From: Mucilaginibacter aquatilis
GTDB lineage: Bacteria; Bacteroidota; Bacteroidia; Sphingobacteriales; Sphingobacteriaceae
DNA length: 64,000 nt
Reading direction: 5' to 3'
Assembly (NCBI RefSeq): GCF_009755275.1
Contig: NZ_WQLA01000001.1
Coordinates: 924,578 to 988,577, forward strand
Part shown: piece by piece, positions 1 through 8,552 of the stretch
Layout: each line of letters starts with the position of its first letter
Numbering within the stretch: position 1 is the stretch's first letter
Notes under the pieces: generated by a model
Databases searched by the model: none
The model's input: the letters and a program-made list of their open reading frames with translations, nothing else
Told to the model about the DNA's origin: nothing
Program-made: the position numbers and the translations under genes

Positions 1-748
1 TACAAAACCTACCGCACAACCTGCATCAGCTCCAGCTGCATCAGGTGCCCGTGAAGAGCGCAGAGAAAAAATGACCAACCTTCGTAAAACAGTAGCCAAA
101 CGTTTGGTAGCTGTTAAAAACGAAACCGCTATGCTAACCACCTTTAACGAGGTAGATATGCAGCCGGTTATGGAGCTACGCTCAAAATATAAAGACAAGT
201 TTAAAGAGAAACACGGTGTTGGCTTAGGCTTTATGTCGTTCTTTACTAAAGCGGTTTGCGTTGCCCTTTCTGAGTGGCCTGCCGTTGGCGCCCGTATTGA
301 AGGTGAAGAAATTGTTTACAGCAACTTTGCTGATATTTCTATAGCTGTATCGGCTCCAAAAGGCTTGGTGGTTCCTATCATCCGCAATGCTGATGCCATG
401 AGCCTTGCCGAAATTGAGAAAGCTGTGGTAACTCTAGCCGGTAAAGCCCGTGAAAACAAGCTGACCATTGAAGACATGACCGGCGGTACTTTCACTATTA
501 CTAATGGCGGTATCTTTGGTTCAATGATGTCTACTCCAATCATCAATGCGCCGCAATCGGCTATTTTAGGTATGCACAACATTATTGAGCGCCCTGTAGC
601 TGTAAACGGCCAGGTGGTTATACGCCCAATGATGTACCTTGCCCTGTCATACGATCACCGTATTGTTGACGGCCGCGAATCGGTAAGCTTCCTGGTACGT
701 GTTAAACAACTACTGGAAGACCCTGCACGTTTGCTGTTAGGTGTTTAA
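1..748 (+). CDS. sucB: 2-oxoglutarate dehydrogenase E2, C-terminal part
   Basis: Dihydrolipoyl succinyltransferase of the 2-oxoglutarate dehydrogenase complex, which moves the succinyl group from lipoyl-lysine to CoA in the TCA cycle. The frame is open to the left window edge (first full codon at base 2), so the lipoyl and E3-binding domains lie outside. What is visible is an Ala/Pro-rich linker ([11 protein letters not shown]) and then the complete catalytic domain. The active-site motif DHRIVDG and the stretches [11 protein letters not shown] and [16 protein letters not shown] match the succinyltransferase branch closely; the protein ends DPARLLLGV much as E. coli SucB does. A strong terminator follows at 787-813. 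The ATG at 71 is only an internal methionine. Family assignment is secure; the choice of SucB over other E2 types rests on motif similarity. Confidence 0.95.
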   Translation, partial: TKPTAQPASAPAASGAREERREKMTNLRKTVAKRLVAVKNETAMLTTFNEVDMQPVMELRSKYKDKFKEKHGVGLGFMSFFTKAVCVALSEWPAVGARIEGEEIVYSNFADISIAVSAPKGLVVPIIRNADAMSLAEIEKAVVTLAGKARENKLTIEDMTGGTFTITNGGIFGSMMSTPIINAPQSAILGMHNIIERPVAVNGQVVIRPMMYLALSYDHRIVDGRESVSFLVRVKQLLEDPARLLLGV

Positions 749-786
749 GTTGATTTTACTGAGTTATTCAGTTATCAAAATATCGA

Positions 787-813
787 AAGCCCGGTTTTTA
801 CCGGGCTTTTTTT
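787..813 (+). terminator. Rho-independent terminator after sucB
   Basis: Eight-base perfect stem AAGCCCGG / CCGGGCTT (787-794 and 801-808) with a six-base loop, followed by a T run to 813. Confidence 0.85.
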
Positions 814-868
814 GTTGAACATTTAAATATAATTTAGGTTATTGATGTAACTATAATTGCCTTATAAC

Positions 869-2092
869 ATGATTTGTACCTTATATGCCCATCACGTTGG
901 GTTTGAAAAAATCACTGCTATCATCAGGGAAATTTATCCTGACGGAAAACTATCGGAAAGTGCAAACGGCACCGACCATTTTGCCGATTTAACCATTAAA
1001 GGGGGCTTATTCGGCTCGTCAAAAGTCATTAAAGTATCTTACCGGCAAAAGCCTAAGCCATCCTATCAAATTGCCGAAGGAGATGACAGCGCATTTACCA
1101 ACAACCTAAAAGGTCTTTACAATTATGTGGCTTCGCTGCCATCATCAAAACCTGATGTGCAAGCCCTATTGTTGCGTAAGGTTCAAACTTTAAATTGTGA
1201 GTTTACCGTAAGTGAAGATAAAGGTGAAACCAAAGAATTTAAAACGCTGATTGAACGTTTTGCACTTGAATTTGATGCTATCATTTTTGCTCAGCCCGAT
1301 ACGTCAATCAGCCGGTCGAAAGGGCAGCACTTTTTAGATAAGAACCTGAATTTACTTATTGACGGGCAGGGAGCCTGTGAAGTTGATACGCTGAAAGTGG
1401 AAATAGAAACAGCTCATTTTGATGCTGATCAGTCAGAGGTTACCGACGAACAAAAAACACGCAAGGAAAACAGCGAAGCCATAGTTAAGGCAAAAGGCAT
1501 TAAGGTAAATATCAATTTGCCCTGTATCGAATCTGAAGATGAGGTTGCATTCAGGACGGCACAAGAAGTAGCCACCCGTGTAAGCGTTTTATCGGTAGTA
1601 AACTATGTAGCTTTTAATACTATACCACCAAACGTTGCTATTGATTATTTAAAACAACATAACCTGTGGGAGTATGCTACCCCTAAAGAAAAAGATTTTC
1701 TGCTGCAACCTACCGCCGAAAAGCAAACCGTTGAAACCTGGAAAGCCGAAGATATTTACATACTAATGTGGGCCTTAGGTAAGGTGAATACACTTGATTT
1801 TCCTGAAAACCTTTGCAACTTGAATGATATTGCCGATGAAGACCAACCCGTTGGCGGTGACAGAGATCCGTATACATTTATTAATGCTGCCAGAATCAGC
1901 CGTTCGCCAAAAGAGATATTAGATGCCGCCGACCTGTATTACAGGCTGGACTGGGCTTGCGTTGATGCGAGGCTAAACATGCAGGAAATGGAACAAGTTC
2001 ATCCGGGTGTAGTGTATGAGCGGCACTATGCATTAAACTGGCTCATATCATATCAGAATGCTGAATGGGATGATGTGAGTTGCGATACCTAA
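869..2092 (+). CDS. DUF4272 domain protein
   Basis: A protein of about 407 residues with no signal peptide or membrane segment, so probably cytoplasmic. The C-terminal third carries the hallmarks I associate with DUF4272: PKEILDAADLYYRLDWACVD, then DARLN, VYERHYALNWLI and a final WDDVSCDT. The function of this family is not known. The ATG at 869 is preferred over the in-frame TTG at 857, because the latter gives only four extra residues. The gene stands alone between the sucB terminator and a convergent peptidase gene. It is bounded downstream by a decayed copy of sucB sequence (2142-2179), which may mark how it arrived here. Domain assignment is from memory of motifs. Confidence 0.8.
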   Translation: MICTLYAHHVGFEKITAIIREIYPDGKLSESANGTDHFADLTIKGGLFGSSKVIKVSYRQKPKPSYQIAEGDDSAFTNNLKGLYNYVASLPSSKPDVQALLLRKVQTLNCEFTVSEDKGETKEFKTLIERFALEFDAIIFAQPDTSISRSKGQHFLDKNLNLLIDGQGACEVDTLKVEIETAHFDADQSEVTDEQKTRKENSEAIVKAKGIKVNINLPCIESEDEVAFRTAQEVATRVSVLSVVNYVAFNTIPPNVAIDYLKQHNLWEYATPKEKDFLLQPTAEKQTVETWKAEDIYILMWALGKVNTLDFPENLCNLNDIADEDQPVGGDRDPYTFINAARISRSPKEILDAADLYYRLDWACVDARLNMQEMEQVHPGVVYERHYALNWLISYQNAEWDDVSCDT

Positions 2093-2141
2093 ATAACTTT
2101 GTTTGTGCAATCAATGTACACTTGTATTTTGAAAGAATATT

Positions 2142-2179
2142 GTATTGCTGACGGCCGCTAATTGGTAAGCTTGCTGGGA
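2142..2179 (+). pseudogene. decayed fragment of sucB 3' end
   Basis: This 38-base stretch matches 660-697 inside sucB at 33 of 38 positions, counted by eye with no gaps. It corresponds to the active-site region [12 protein letters not shown]. In the same frame the copy reads IADGR, then a TAA stop, so it is not functional. Similarity stops abruptly at both ends. A promoter-like TAACTTTG lies upstream at 2094-2101 although no plus-strand gene follows. Confidence 0.6.
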
Positions 2180-2209
2180 GCGCACATAGTGCAAATGAAA
2201 AGCAACTCC

Positions 2210-3721
2210 TTAATACACAACAACGTCCGGGTTAGACACCTGCACCTTTTTATACGGATTGTTTAAAAACTCACGCATCATTACATTCCATGTTGAGCCT
2301 CCCACACCGTGACCTTTTTTTAAAAACAGGAAGCTTTGCGCGTGAGGCATATAATGTTGTAAGCGCTGTATATAAAGCGGACTACAATTAGGATCCATTT
2401 CACCGTCGGCCATGAGTACCGGTTTTAAAGAGTAGTACGGTTGCTTGGTAGATGGTGTAACCGGGGGCGTAGGCCAACAATCGCACATATCTTTAATTAC
2501 ATCATTAATGCGATAGCGGGTGAGATAAGGGTATATATTGTAAAGTTGCTTAATAACATCCTGGCTATGGTAAGTGGCCTGGTCGGCACAATAAACCGAT
2601 ATACGCATACCATCAGGAGCCTGGTACTTTCTAAACAGGGCATCTAAATAAGATTTCACATAAGGCTTGTGATTTCCGTTAATCATATCGGTTATGATAA
2701 ATGCTACATCATTACGGCGCTGGTTGTCGGACATGGCATTCATTATTTCGGCCAACAGCTCATTTTTGGTATAGGCGATATTTACAGAATCGGTTGTGCC
2801 TTTTTCAAGATAACGTAAGTAGAAAGTTTTACGCGCAATGCCGTTAAAGTATTCAAAAAAACGCTCCTTAAGATTTCGATAGCTTTGCTTGTCGGTCGAA
2901 TCTTGCTCTACGTACTTAAATAAAGTAGTAAGCGACTGGTTAAAGTTCATAGGTTCATCTTCGTCAATGGCAGCAAACATAGGCAATGGAGAATCAAGCA
3001 CTAAAGAGCGTATTCGCGACGGGTCTTTCTGTAAAACTGCGGTCATTAGGCCGCCGCTATACGAGCCGCCGTAAAGATTTACCGAATCAATTTTAAGCAT
3101 CTTCAACAGGTCATGAATGTCTAACACGGTTTCGTCGGTAGTGTAACCTGCCAAGTCGATACCTTTCATTTCAAGCGTACGACGATACTTTTTAACTCCA
3201 ACCAGCACCATACTGTCTTTGTTCAGGTTCTTGCGATACGATTCTCGGATGGCATTATCCAGATCAAATACCCTTAAATATGGCCACGCGTAACGTGTAC
3301 CTCTTTGTTCAAAGGCGATTAAATCACGGTCTTTTATCAAATCACCTCTTGCTGCATTAAATATCCAAGATAACGAACTATTACCGGGCCCACCTGATGT
3401 GAATAATAGCGGGTCTTTCTTCTTGAAAGGATTTTTACTCTCCAATACAATGAACGGGAGTTTTACCATTTTTGAAGTTGTCTTTGAACGGTTTTCGGGC
3501 ACGATAAGGTAACCGCATTTGGTTCTGAAACTGCTATCAATTTTTGCGAAGGGTACAGAGTATTCGGCTTTTACTAAAGAAGGAGCAGTTTTTAAGAAAT
3601 TACTGTCAATCATAAAACGACAGTTACAAGGCTCCACTTTTGGAATGTATTTTTTATGTTGTGCCGTTGATGCATTACAAACCACACTCAATATAATGCT
3701 CAACAATAACCTGTTCATCAT
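2210..3721 (-). CDS. secreted S33-type alpha/beta hydrolase (peptidase)
   Basis: Exported alpha/beta-hydrolase resembling tripeptidyl/prolyl aminopeptidases of family S33; expected to cleave short peptides in the periplasm or outside the cell. Residues 1-21 form a signal peptide ending ASTAQ. The oxyanion-loop motif SGGPG is at about 109-113. The nucleophile elbow is GGSYSGG at about 218-224, with Ser220 the likely nucleophile; note GxSxS where GxSxG is usual. Candidate acid and base are the Asp in ADGEMD and the His in KKGHGVGG near the C-terminus, in the expected order. Length 503 is normal. Two adjacent ATGs (3721, 3718) are possible starts. Exact substrate is unknown. Confidence 0.85.
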   Translation of the reverse strand: MMNRLLLSIILSVVCNASTAQHKKYIPKVEPCNCRFMIDSNFLKTAPSLVKAEYSVPFAKIDSSFRTKCGYLIVPENRSKTTSKMVKLPFIVLESKNPFKKKDPLLFTSGGPGNSSLSWIFNAARGDLIKDRDLIAFEQRGTRYAWPYLRVFDLDNAIRESYRKNLNKDSMVLVGVKKYRRTLEMKGIDLAGYTTDETVLDIHDLLKMLKIDSVNLYGGSYSGGLMTAVLQKDPSRIRSLVLDSPLPMFAAIDEDEPMNFNQSLTTLFKYVEQDSTDKQSYRNLKERFFEYFNGIARKTFYLRYLEKGTTDSVNIAYTKNELLAEIMNAMSDNQRRNDVAFIITDMINGNHKPYVKSYLDALFRKYQAPDGMRISVYCADQATYHSQDVIKQLYNIYPYLTRYRINDVIKDMCDCWPTPPVTPSTKQPYYSLKPVLMADGEMDPNCSPLYIQRLQHYMPHAQSFLFLKKGHGVGGSTWNVMMREFLNNPYKKVQVSNPDVVVY

Positions 3722-3739
3722 ATAATAAATTTAATTAAA

Positions 3740-3787
3740 CAGACGCAACGCAGACCAATTAGTTGCAATACTTACGTCTGTTTTTTT
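3740..3787 (+). other. hairpin with T run in divergent spacer
   Basis: CAGACG (3740-3745) pairs with CGTCTG (3775-3780), an inner GCAAC/GTTGC pair lies at 3745-3749 and 3762-3766, and seven T follow. It sits between two divergent genes, so it may be an attenuator, a terminator for antisense transcripts, or chance. Confidence 0.3.
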
Positions 3788-3848
3788 AATACGGCAAAAC
3801 TACCACACAAACCATAATAACTACCACAAATCGCACTACAACGCAGGC

Positions 3849-3856
3849 TATCTTTG
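3849..3856 (+). promoter_or_regulatory. promoter -7 element
   Basis: TATCTTTG matches the Bacteroidota consensus TAnnTTTG, 21 bases before the ATG at 3878. No TTG was found at the expected -33 distance. Confidence 0.45.
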
Positions 3857-3877
3857 TATAAATCAAATAAATGCTTT

Positions 3878-4288
3878 ATGGATAAGAGATACCCACTGCC
3901 TCCCTTCAATTACGAAACCGCTGTTGAAAAGATACAATTAGCCGAAGATGCCTGGAATAGCCAGAACCCCGAAAGAATTGCTCAAGCTTATACCATTGAT
4001 ACAGAATGGCGCAACCGGTCGCAATTTGTGAACGGACGTGCGGAGGTTATCGAATTTTTAAGCGGTAAGTGGGAACGTGAGCTTAACTATAAATTGCGCA
4101 AGGAACTTTGGGCTTTCACCGATAACCGCATTGCAGTACGTTTCGAGTACGAATACCAGGACCTTAGTGGTAATTGGTTCAGGGCTTATGGCAACGAGAA
4201 CTGGGAGTTTAACGAAGATGGACTAATGGCTAAACGTTATGCCAGCATAAATGATGTGCCCATTACTGAAGCCGACCGCAGGCTGTAA
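3878..4288 (+). CDS. DUF1348 (NTF2/SnoaL-like) protein
   Basis: Small cytoplasmic protein of 136 residues of the DUF1348 family, which adopts the NTF2/SnoaL-like cone fold. Nearly the whole sequence follows the family pattern: [20 protein letters not shown] at the start, then [41 protein letters not shown] and [10 protein letters not shown]. The biochemical role of the family is unsettled. The ATG at 3878 is chosen because it aligns with the family start; an in-frame TTG at 3854 overlaps the promoter element. It stands alone, and a terminator shared with the convergent neighbour follows. Confidence 0.85.
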   Translation: MDKRYPLPPFNYETAVEKIQLAEDAWNSQNPERIAQAYTIDTEWRNRSQFVNGRAEVIEFLSGKWERELNYKLRKELWAFTDNRIAVRFEYEYQDLSGNWFRAYGNENWEFNEDGLMAKRYASINDVPITEADRRL

Positions 4289-4340
4289 TTGCCGTAAATA
4301 ATTACATAAGAGATACACTATAATAAAAGAGATATAATGC

Positions 4341-4365
4341 AAAAGCCCGGCAAAACCGGGCTTTT
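4341..4365. terminator. bidirectional terminator
   Basis: Perfect ten-base stem AAAAGCCCGG / CCGGGCTTTT (4341-4350 and 4356-4365) with a CAAAA loop. It lies between convergent genes and can serve both. Confidence 0.8.
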
Positions 4366-4382
4366 AACGTTTACACTTATTC

Positions 4383-5456
4383 TTACGGAATCAATTTTAA
4401 CTCCCTTAACAAGGCAAAAAGTTCAAAGAATGATTCGCGCGTGTCTTGATAATGGGTAAAGCCCAGTTTACGGCTTTTCGACATGTCGGTCATTACCTCT
4501 AACGGGCGGCCAAGATCAAGGTCGGTGTGCCAGGCTGATGCCAGGCGCAACAGGTCGGTTTCCTTTAAGCCATGCTTTTGGGCAATTCTGGTCCATACTT
4601 CGGCATCGTTTGCCATTTCGGTTTCAAGCGGGTGTATGGTACCGTCAAAACCTGCGGCTTCAATGCCAAACCAGTCAGCTATTTGTTGCCAAAGCCAATT
4701 CCAACGAAAAATGTCGCCATTGGCTACATTAAAGGCCTGATTGCGGGCGGCGTCAGTGGTTGAAGCCCATATCATGTGTTCGGCCAGTAAACGGGCGTCC
4801 GTAACGTCCGATAGGCCGTTCCATTGCGCAGCCGAGCCGGGGAAGCGGAATGCACGCCCTGTTTCTTTACAAACACTGGCGTAGGTGGCCAGGGTGGTAC
4901 CCATATTCATGAGGTTGCCCAGGGCGTAGCCAATTACAGTATGCGGGCGGTGTATGCCCCAGGTAAAGCCGTCGCGGGCGGCTGCGGCATAAACCACGTC
5001 TTCCTGCGCGTAATAAAAATTATCTAAAGTCAAACGCGGATGCTCCTCACGCACGGGTGTTAATGGCAAGGTTCCGGCTTTGGCGTAAGCATCAAAAGGT
5101 CCCAGGTAATGTTTTAACCCGGTAACCAGCGCCACATGTTCAACGCTGCCCTTGGCCGATAGTACATCAAGCACATTACTCACCAAAAGACTGTTTACCC
5201 TAATGTTTTCCGCTTCGGTATCGTTACGCATCCAGGCGGTAAAATATACGTGGGTAGGCACAATATCGGCTAAAGCCGTGGCAAGGCTATCCTTATCTAA
5301 AAGGTTGGCCGCAACCGTAATTAAGCCATTGATGTTACCATTGGGCGTACGCGATAAACCGTAGGTGATGATATTTTTGCTTAAAAGTTTTTTAGCAAGA
5401 TTGCTGCCTGTAATGCCACTGGCCCCCACAATCAATGCTTTTATTGTATTTGACAT
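4383..5456 (-). CDS. SDR oxidoreductase, PRISE-like
   Basis: NAD(P)-dependent reductase of the extended SDR class, closest in motifs to the progesterone 5-beta-reductase/iridoid synthase-like (PRISE) group. The N-terminus has the Rossmann motif GASGITG. Later family-like stretches are VTGLKHYLGPF, then NFYYAQEDVVY with the candidate catalytic Tyr, WGIHRPHTVIGYA and FNVANGDIFRWNWLW. Length 357 is typical. The gene is richer in G+C than its neighbours: 39 of 60 bases at 4801-4860 and 38 of 60 at 4921-4980 by hand count, suggesting recent transfer. A -7 element lies just upstream on the minus strand. The substrate cannot be read from sequence; an enone is usual for the group. Confidence 0.8.
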   Translation of the reverse strand: MSNTIKALIVGASGITGSNLAKKLLSKNIITYGLSRTPNGNINGLITVAANLLDKDSLATALADIVPTHVYFTAWMRNDTEAENIRVNSLLVSNVLDVLSAKGSVEHVALVTGLKHYLGPFDAYAKAGTLPLTPVREEHPRLTLDNFYYAQEDVVYAAAARDGFTWGIHRPHTVIGYALGNLMNMGTTLATYASVCKETGRAFRFPGSAAQWNGLSDVTDARLLAEHMIWASTTDAARNQAFNVANGDIFRWNWLWQQIADWFGIEAAGFDGTIHPLETEMANDAEVWTRIAQKHGLKETDLLRLASAWHTDLDLGRPLEVMTDMSKSRKLGFTHYQDTRESFFELFALLRELKLIP

Positions 5457-5475
5457 TTGTTAAAATTTATAACAT

Positions 5476-5483
5476 CAAAGTTA
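5476..5483 (-). promoter_or_regulatory. promoter -7 element
   Basis: Minus-strand TAACTTTG, 19 bases upstream of the SDR start at 5456. Confidence 0.45.
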
Positions 5484-5549
5484 AAGACAACAAATTGTTG
5501 CACACTTGACGCTGCTTAAGAAATACACTTGATCTATATCAAGTGTATG

Positions 5550-6131
5550 CTATTTGCGCATGGCAATATTTTTCCTGATCCTGCTCAGGGTTTCGGGGGC
5601 AATGCCAAGGTAGGAGGCAATGAGGTTTTGCGGTATGCGTTCAATCATATCGGGGTTTGATTGGCTTAACCTCAGGAATTTTTCCTCGGCCGTATCAGTT
5701 ACCGAACTCATTAAGCGCCGTTCTTTAGTTACAAGACTGTTTTGGTAAAGTATCCTGAAGTAGCGATCCATCATAGGTATGGCCAATGTTATGGCTTCAT
5801 AATTTTCACGCGATAGCAGCAGCACTTCCGAATCCTCAATTGCATCGATATTAAACACAGCCGGAACACCTGTAAGAAAACTGTTAAAGTCGGATATCCA
5901 CCAGCCTTCCCAGCCAAAAATGCTCATGTGCTCGTCGCCTTTGTCATCAACGTTGTAAGTACGAAGCAATCCTTTAGATACAAAGGCCAGGTTTCTGCAA
6001 ACGTTGCCTTCCTGCAATAGGTATTGGCGTTTTCTTAACCTTTTTGGTACAAAGTAATTTTGCATCAGGGCTTTCTCCTGCTCGTTCAGGGTGACCTTTT
6101 CACTGATATGCGATAGCAAAATATCAAACAT
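5550..6131 (-). CDS. Crp/Fnr family regulator
   Basis: Transcription factor with an N-terminal cyclic-nucleotide-binding-like domain (about 20-125) and a C-terminal winged helix. Its end, PQNLIASYLGIAPETLSRIR, is the recognition helix-turn-helix. At 193 residues it is of the short Bacteroidota type. The phosphate-binding cassette is not well kept, so cAMP binding is doubtful. No Cys cluster for an Fe-S centre is seen. It lies directly upstream of, and on the same strand as, the SDR gene, with 93 bases between them, so it may regulate that gene; this is inference from position only. Confidence 0.85.
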   Translation of the reverse strand: MFDILLSHISEKVTLNEQEKALMQNYFVPKRLRKRQYLLQEGNVCRNLAFVSKGLLRTYNVDDKGDEHMSIFGWEGWWISDFNSFLTGVPAVFNIDAIEDSEVLLLSRENYEAITLAIPMMDRYFRILYQNSLVTKERRLMSSVTDTAEEKFLRLSQSNPDMIERIPQNLIASYLGIAPETLSRIRKNIAMRK

Positions 6132-6151
6132 GCGGATTTAGATATCTCCTA

Positions 6152-6159
6152 CAAAGATA
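6152..6159 (-). promoter_or_regulatory. promoter -7 element
   Basis: Minus-strand TATCTTTG, 20 bases upstream of the Crp/Fnr start at 6131. Confidence 0.45.
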
Positions 6160-6229
6160 ATGCTTGTGCATGAATAGTTGCCTGTTACACCCTGTCTTGA
6201 AAAGCTATGTGAAGCAATTTGAAGATAAC

Positions 6230-7081
6230 TTACTGCTGCCTTTTTACAATTTCTGCAACGGGTGAACCTGCCGGTGCCCAATTGCGCGCGTTATCTAACC
6301 ATGTTTTATACTGCCCTTCATCTCCTGAGCGCTTGTAAGCGGCCGATAGGTTAAGTGCCATTTCGCTTTTTGTGTCCATTTGCTTATCTGTACATTGTTC
6401 TATTCCTTGTTTGTAAATTCTTATGCAATTAGGATAATCGGCCTTTTGTAAATACGAATAGCCCAACTCGCGTATAAGCATAATATCCTTTGGGTTGTAA
6501 GTCAAACCGGCGTTTAATATGCTTATCGCATTATTAAGCTGTCCTAGTGCATTGTAGGCATAAGCCATTTCAAATTCAAGTCCTTCAGCATGGGGTTTAA
6601 CCGCGTAAGCCTTATGTAAATACAAAAGCGCAACTTCACAATCGTTTACGGCATTATACGTCCAGCCCCAGCGTACGTTATGAGCAACGGTGTCGGTATA
6701 ATTGTAATAAAACTTTAGCCATGATGGCTCGGCGGGCAGGTTAAGTTCTTTGTAACGTGATGTTGGTATTAAAGCAACGTTACCCCAGTTAGGAGCTATA
6801 CGATATTTTATTGATGAGTTTTTTGATATAGTGGTATCGGCTATATATTTACCATCGGCACCAACAGTAAATGTTCCTTTGGCATCATACGTAAAGCCGG
6901 CCTGTGTATCAATATAAATGTATCCGTAAGAATACTCCTTATCCTTTTTACTTTTAAAGGCAATCCATTGCTTTTCGCACCGGGTATAGCGCTTATCAAA
7001 TTGAAGTGTATCAACTCTGTTGGATTGCCCAAACACACCCGAAGTAAGCGTGGTAAGCAGCAGTAGAATAATAGGTTTCAT
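6230..7081 (-). CDS. secreted TPR protein
   Basis: Exported protein of 283 residues. Starting at the CAT at 7079-7081 gives a clean signal peptide (MKPIILLLLTTLTSGVFGQ); the frame extends upstream to 7102 but the extra residues would spoil it. The N-terminal half is unassigned. From about residue 150 there are degenerate tetratricopeptide repeats, for example AYAYNALGQLNNAISILNAG and LGYSYLQKADYPNCIRIYKQ. Such repeats normally bind other proteins. Function unknown. It lies 36 bases downstream of the permease gene, same strand, so the two may be co-transcribed. Confidence 0.75.
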   Translation of the reverse strand: MKPIILLLLTTLTSGVFGQSNRVDTLQFDKRYTRCEKQWIAFKSKKDKEYSYGYIYIDTQAGFTYDAKGTFTVGADGKYIADTTISKNSSIKYRIAPNWGNVALIPTSRYKELNLPAEPSWLKFYYNYTDTVAHNVRWGWTYNAVNDCEVALLYLHKAYAVKPHAEGLEFEMAYAYNALGQLNNAISILNAGLTYNPKDIMLIRELGYSYLQKADYPNCIRIYKQGIEQCTDKQMDTKSEMALNLSAAYKRSGDEGQYKTWLDNARNWAPAGSPVAEIVKRQQ

Positions 7082-7117
7082 GATGAGGTTTTGATAGCAC
7101 AATATAGCAAGTTAACT

Positions 7118-8443
7118 TTAATCAATTGCCGCTTTTGCCCGCCACTTTGCTAAATAAAAAATCATTAACCCGGTTGCAAAGGCGCCAAGGCATACCAACA
7201 TGGCCTTAGGCTGAGCCATAAATATACTGATGATCACAAACCAGTAAACTACAATAAAAACTAGCGGCACTAATGGATATAGTTTTATTGTATAAATGCC
7301 GGTACCATCAAGTTCGCGGGTGCGTTTGCGCAAAATGAATATAGCAATGGCACCAAAACTCAGCCCAAGACATTCAAAAAAAATGGCGTAATTGAGTACC
7401 TCGCCAAATGAACTTACCACAAGTAAGATGAGCAGTACAGTGGCTACAAAGAAGCTCATACCAAATACCTGCGTTTGGGTACGCGGGTTTACGCGCTTGA
7501 AAATGGCCGGCAGTACACCATCTTCGGCCATGGCATAATACATTCTGGGTACCGACATAATGTTTACATTAACATAAGCCAATACCGATATAAACATGAG
7601 TATTGAAGTAATCTTTGACCCAATTGGCCCAAAAACAACCGAAGCCATTTTAGCTGCAAGGCCGGTATTTTGCTGCAAGCCGCCCATTCCTAAAACCGAG
7701 TAGTAAGCGTAATTTACCGCCATATATACCAAAATTACGATGGCAATACCCGCAAAAATCCCCTTTGGTATATTTCGCTTGGCATCTATAACGTCTCCGC
7801 CAAAATTTATAGTTTGCTGGTAACCGGTAAAGGTAAAAAACACAGCAACCAGTGCAAGCCCGAATGATGCAACCGTACTACCCTGCGGCATAACCGCCTG
7901 GTTTACCCGCGCACTACCTTCACTTAAAAAAACGGCCAGGCAAAGCAACGCAATCATTGCAACCTTAAATACCGTGAGCAAATTTTGCGTACGTGCGCTG
8001 GTTTTAATGCCCATAAAGTTTATAAAGTAAACTATAAGCACCATTACAATAGTGCTTATTTTGTTACCTGTTTGGTTTTGCATGGCCGGCGGCAACACTA
8101 AAGGGTTAAGGTATTCGGCGCCTATAAGTGCAACTGCTGCTACTGATGCTGTGGTGGCAACAATGGCCACCCAGTTTATCATAAAAGCAAATGCAGGGTG
8201 ATAACAGTATGAAAACAGTTTATAAAACCCTCCGGTGGTTGGGTAGCGTGCACCAATTTCGGCAAAGGTAAATGCACCGCAAAGGGTTACCACACCACCA
8301 ACAACCCAGGCAGCAAAAAACAAGTTTACACTGCCGGTTCTTAGGGCTACCTCACCCGGTGTTTTAAATATGCCGGTACCTATAATCAGGCTAACCACAA
8401 TCATGGTAATGTCAAAGCGGTTTAGCCGGGGTTTTATACTCAT
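7118..8443 (-). CDS. APC family amino acid permease
   Basis: Inner-membrane secondary transporter of the amino acid-polyamine-organocation superfamily. The first helix carries the unwound substrate-binding motif SLIIGTGIF, followed by GEVALRTGSV; about twelve hydrophobic segments run through all 441 residues. TFAEIGARYPTTGG in the second helix region and the overall length suit the LAT-like/basic amino acid branch. The substrate cannot be named from sequence. No partner light chain or solute-binding protein is nearby. Confidence 0.88.
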   Translation of the reverse strand: MSIKPRLNRFDITMIVVSLIIGTGIFKTPGEVALRTGSVNLFFAAWVVGGVVTLCGAFTFAEIGARYPTTGGFYKLFSYCYHPAFAFMINWVAIVATTASVAAVALIGAEYLNPLVLPPAMQNQTGNKISTIVMVLIVYFINFMGIKTSARTQNLLTVFKVAMIALLCLAVFLSEGSARVNQAVMPQGSTVASFGLALVAVFFTFTGYQQTINFGGDVIDAKRNIPKGIFAGIAIVILVYMAVNYAYYSVLGMGGLQQNTGLAAKMASVVFGPIGSKITSILMFISVLAYVNVNIMSVPRMYYAMAEDGVLPAIFKRVNPRTQTQVFGMSFFVATVLLILLVVSSFGEVLNYAIFFECLGLSFGAIAIFILRKRTRELDGTGIYTIKLYPLVPLVFIVVYWFVIISIFMAQPKAMLVCLGAFATGLMIFYLAKWRAKAAID

Positions 8444-8487
8444 TGTAGTTTTAGCTTACAGTTTTATTTTTCAATTAATATTATACA

Positions 8488-8515
8488 TTTGCTTCCGCAT
8501 ACGTGCGTATCTTTG
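8488..8515 (+). promoter_or_regulatory. promoter (-33 TTTG and -7 element)
   Basis: TTTG at 8488-8491 and TATCTTTG at 8508-8515, separated by 16 bases, upstream of the ATG at 8553. This is the most complete Bacteroidota-type promoter in the window. Confidence 0.55.
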
Positions 8516-8552
8516 TTCCGCAAAAATTTAACTCATTGCCGGTTTAACATTA

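Noticed and set aside
857..868. TTG start for the DUF4272 gene
   Set aside because: ATG at 869 is a better start and fits the family.
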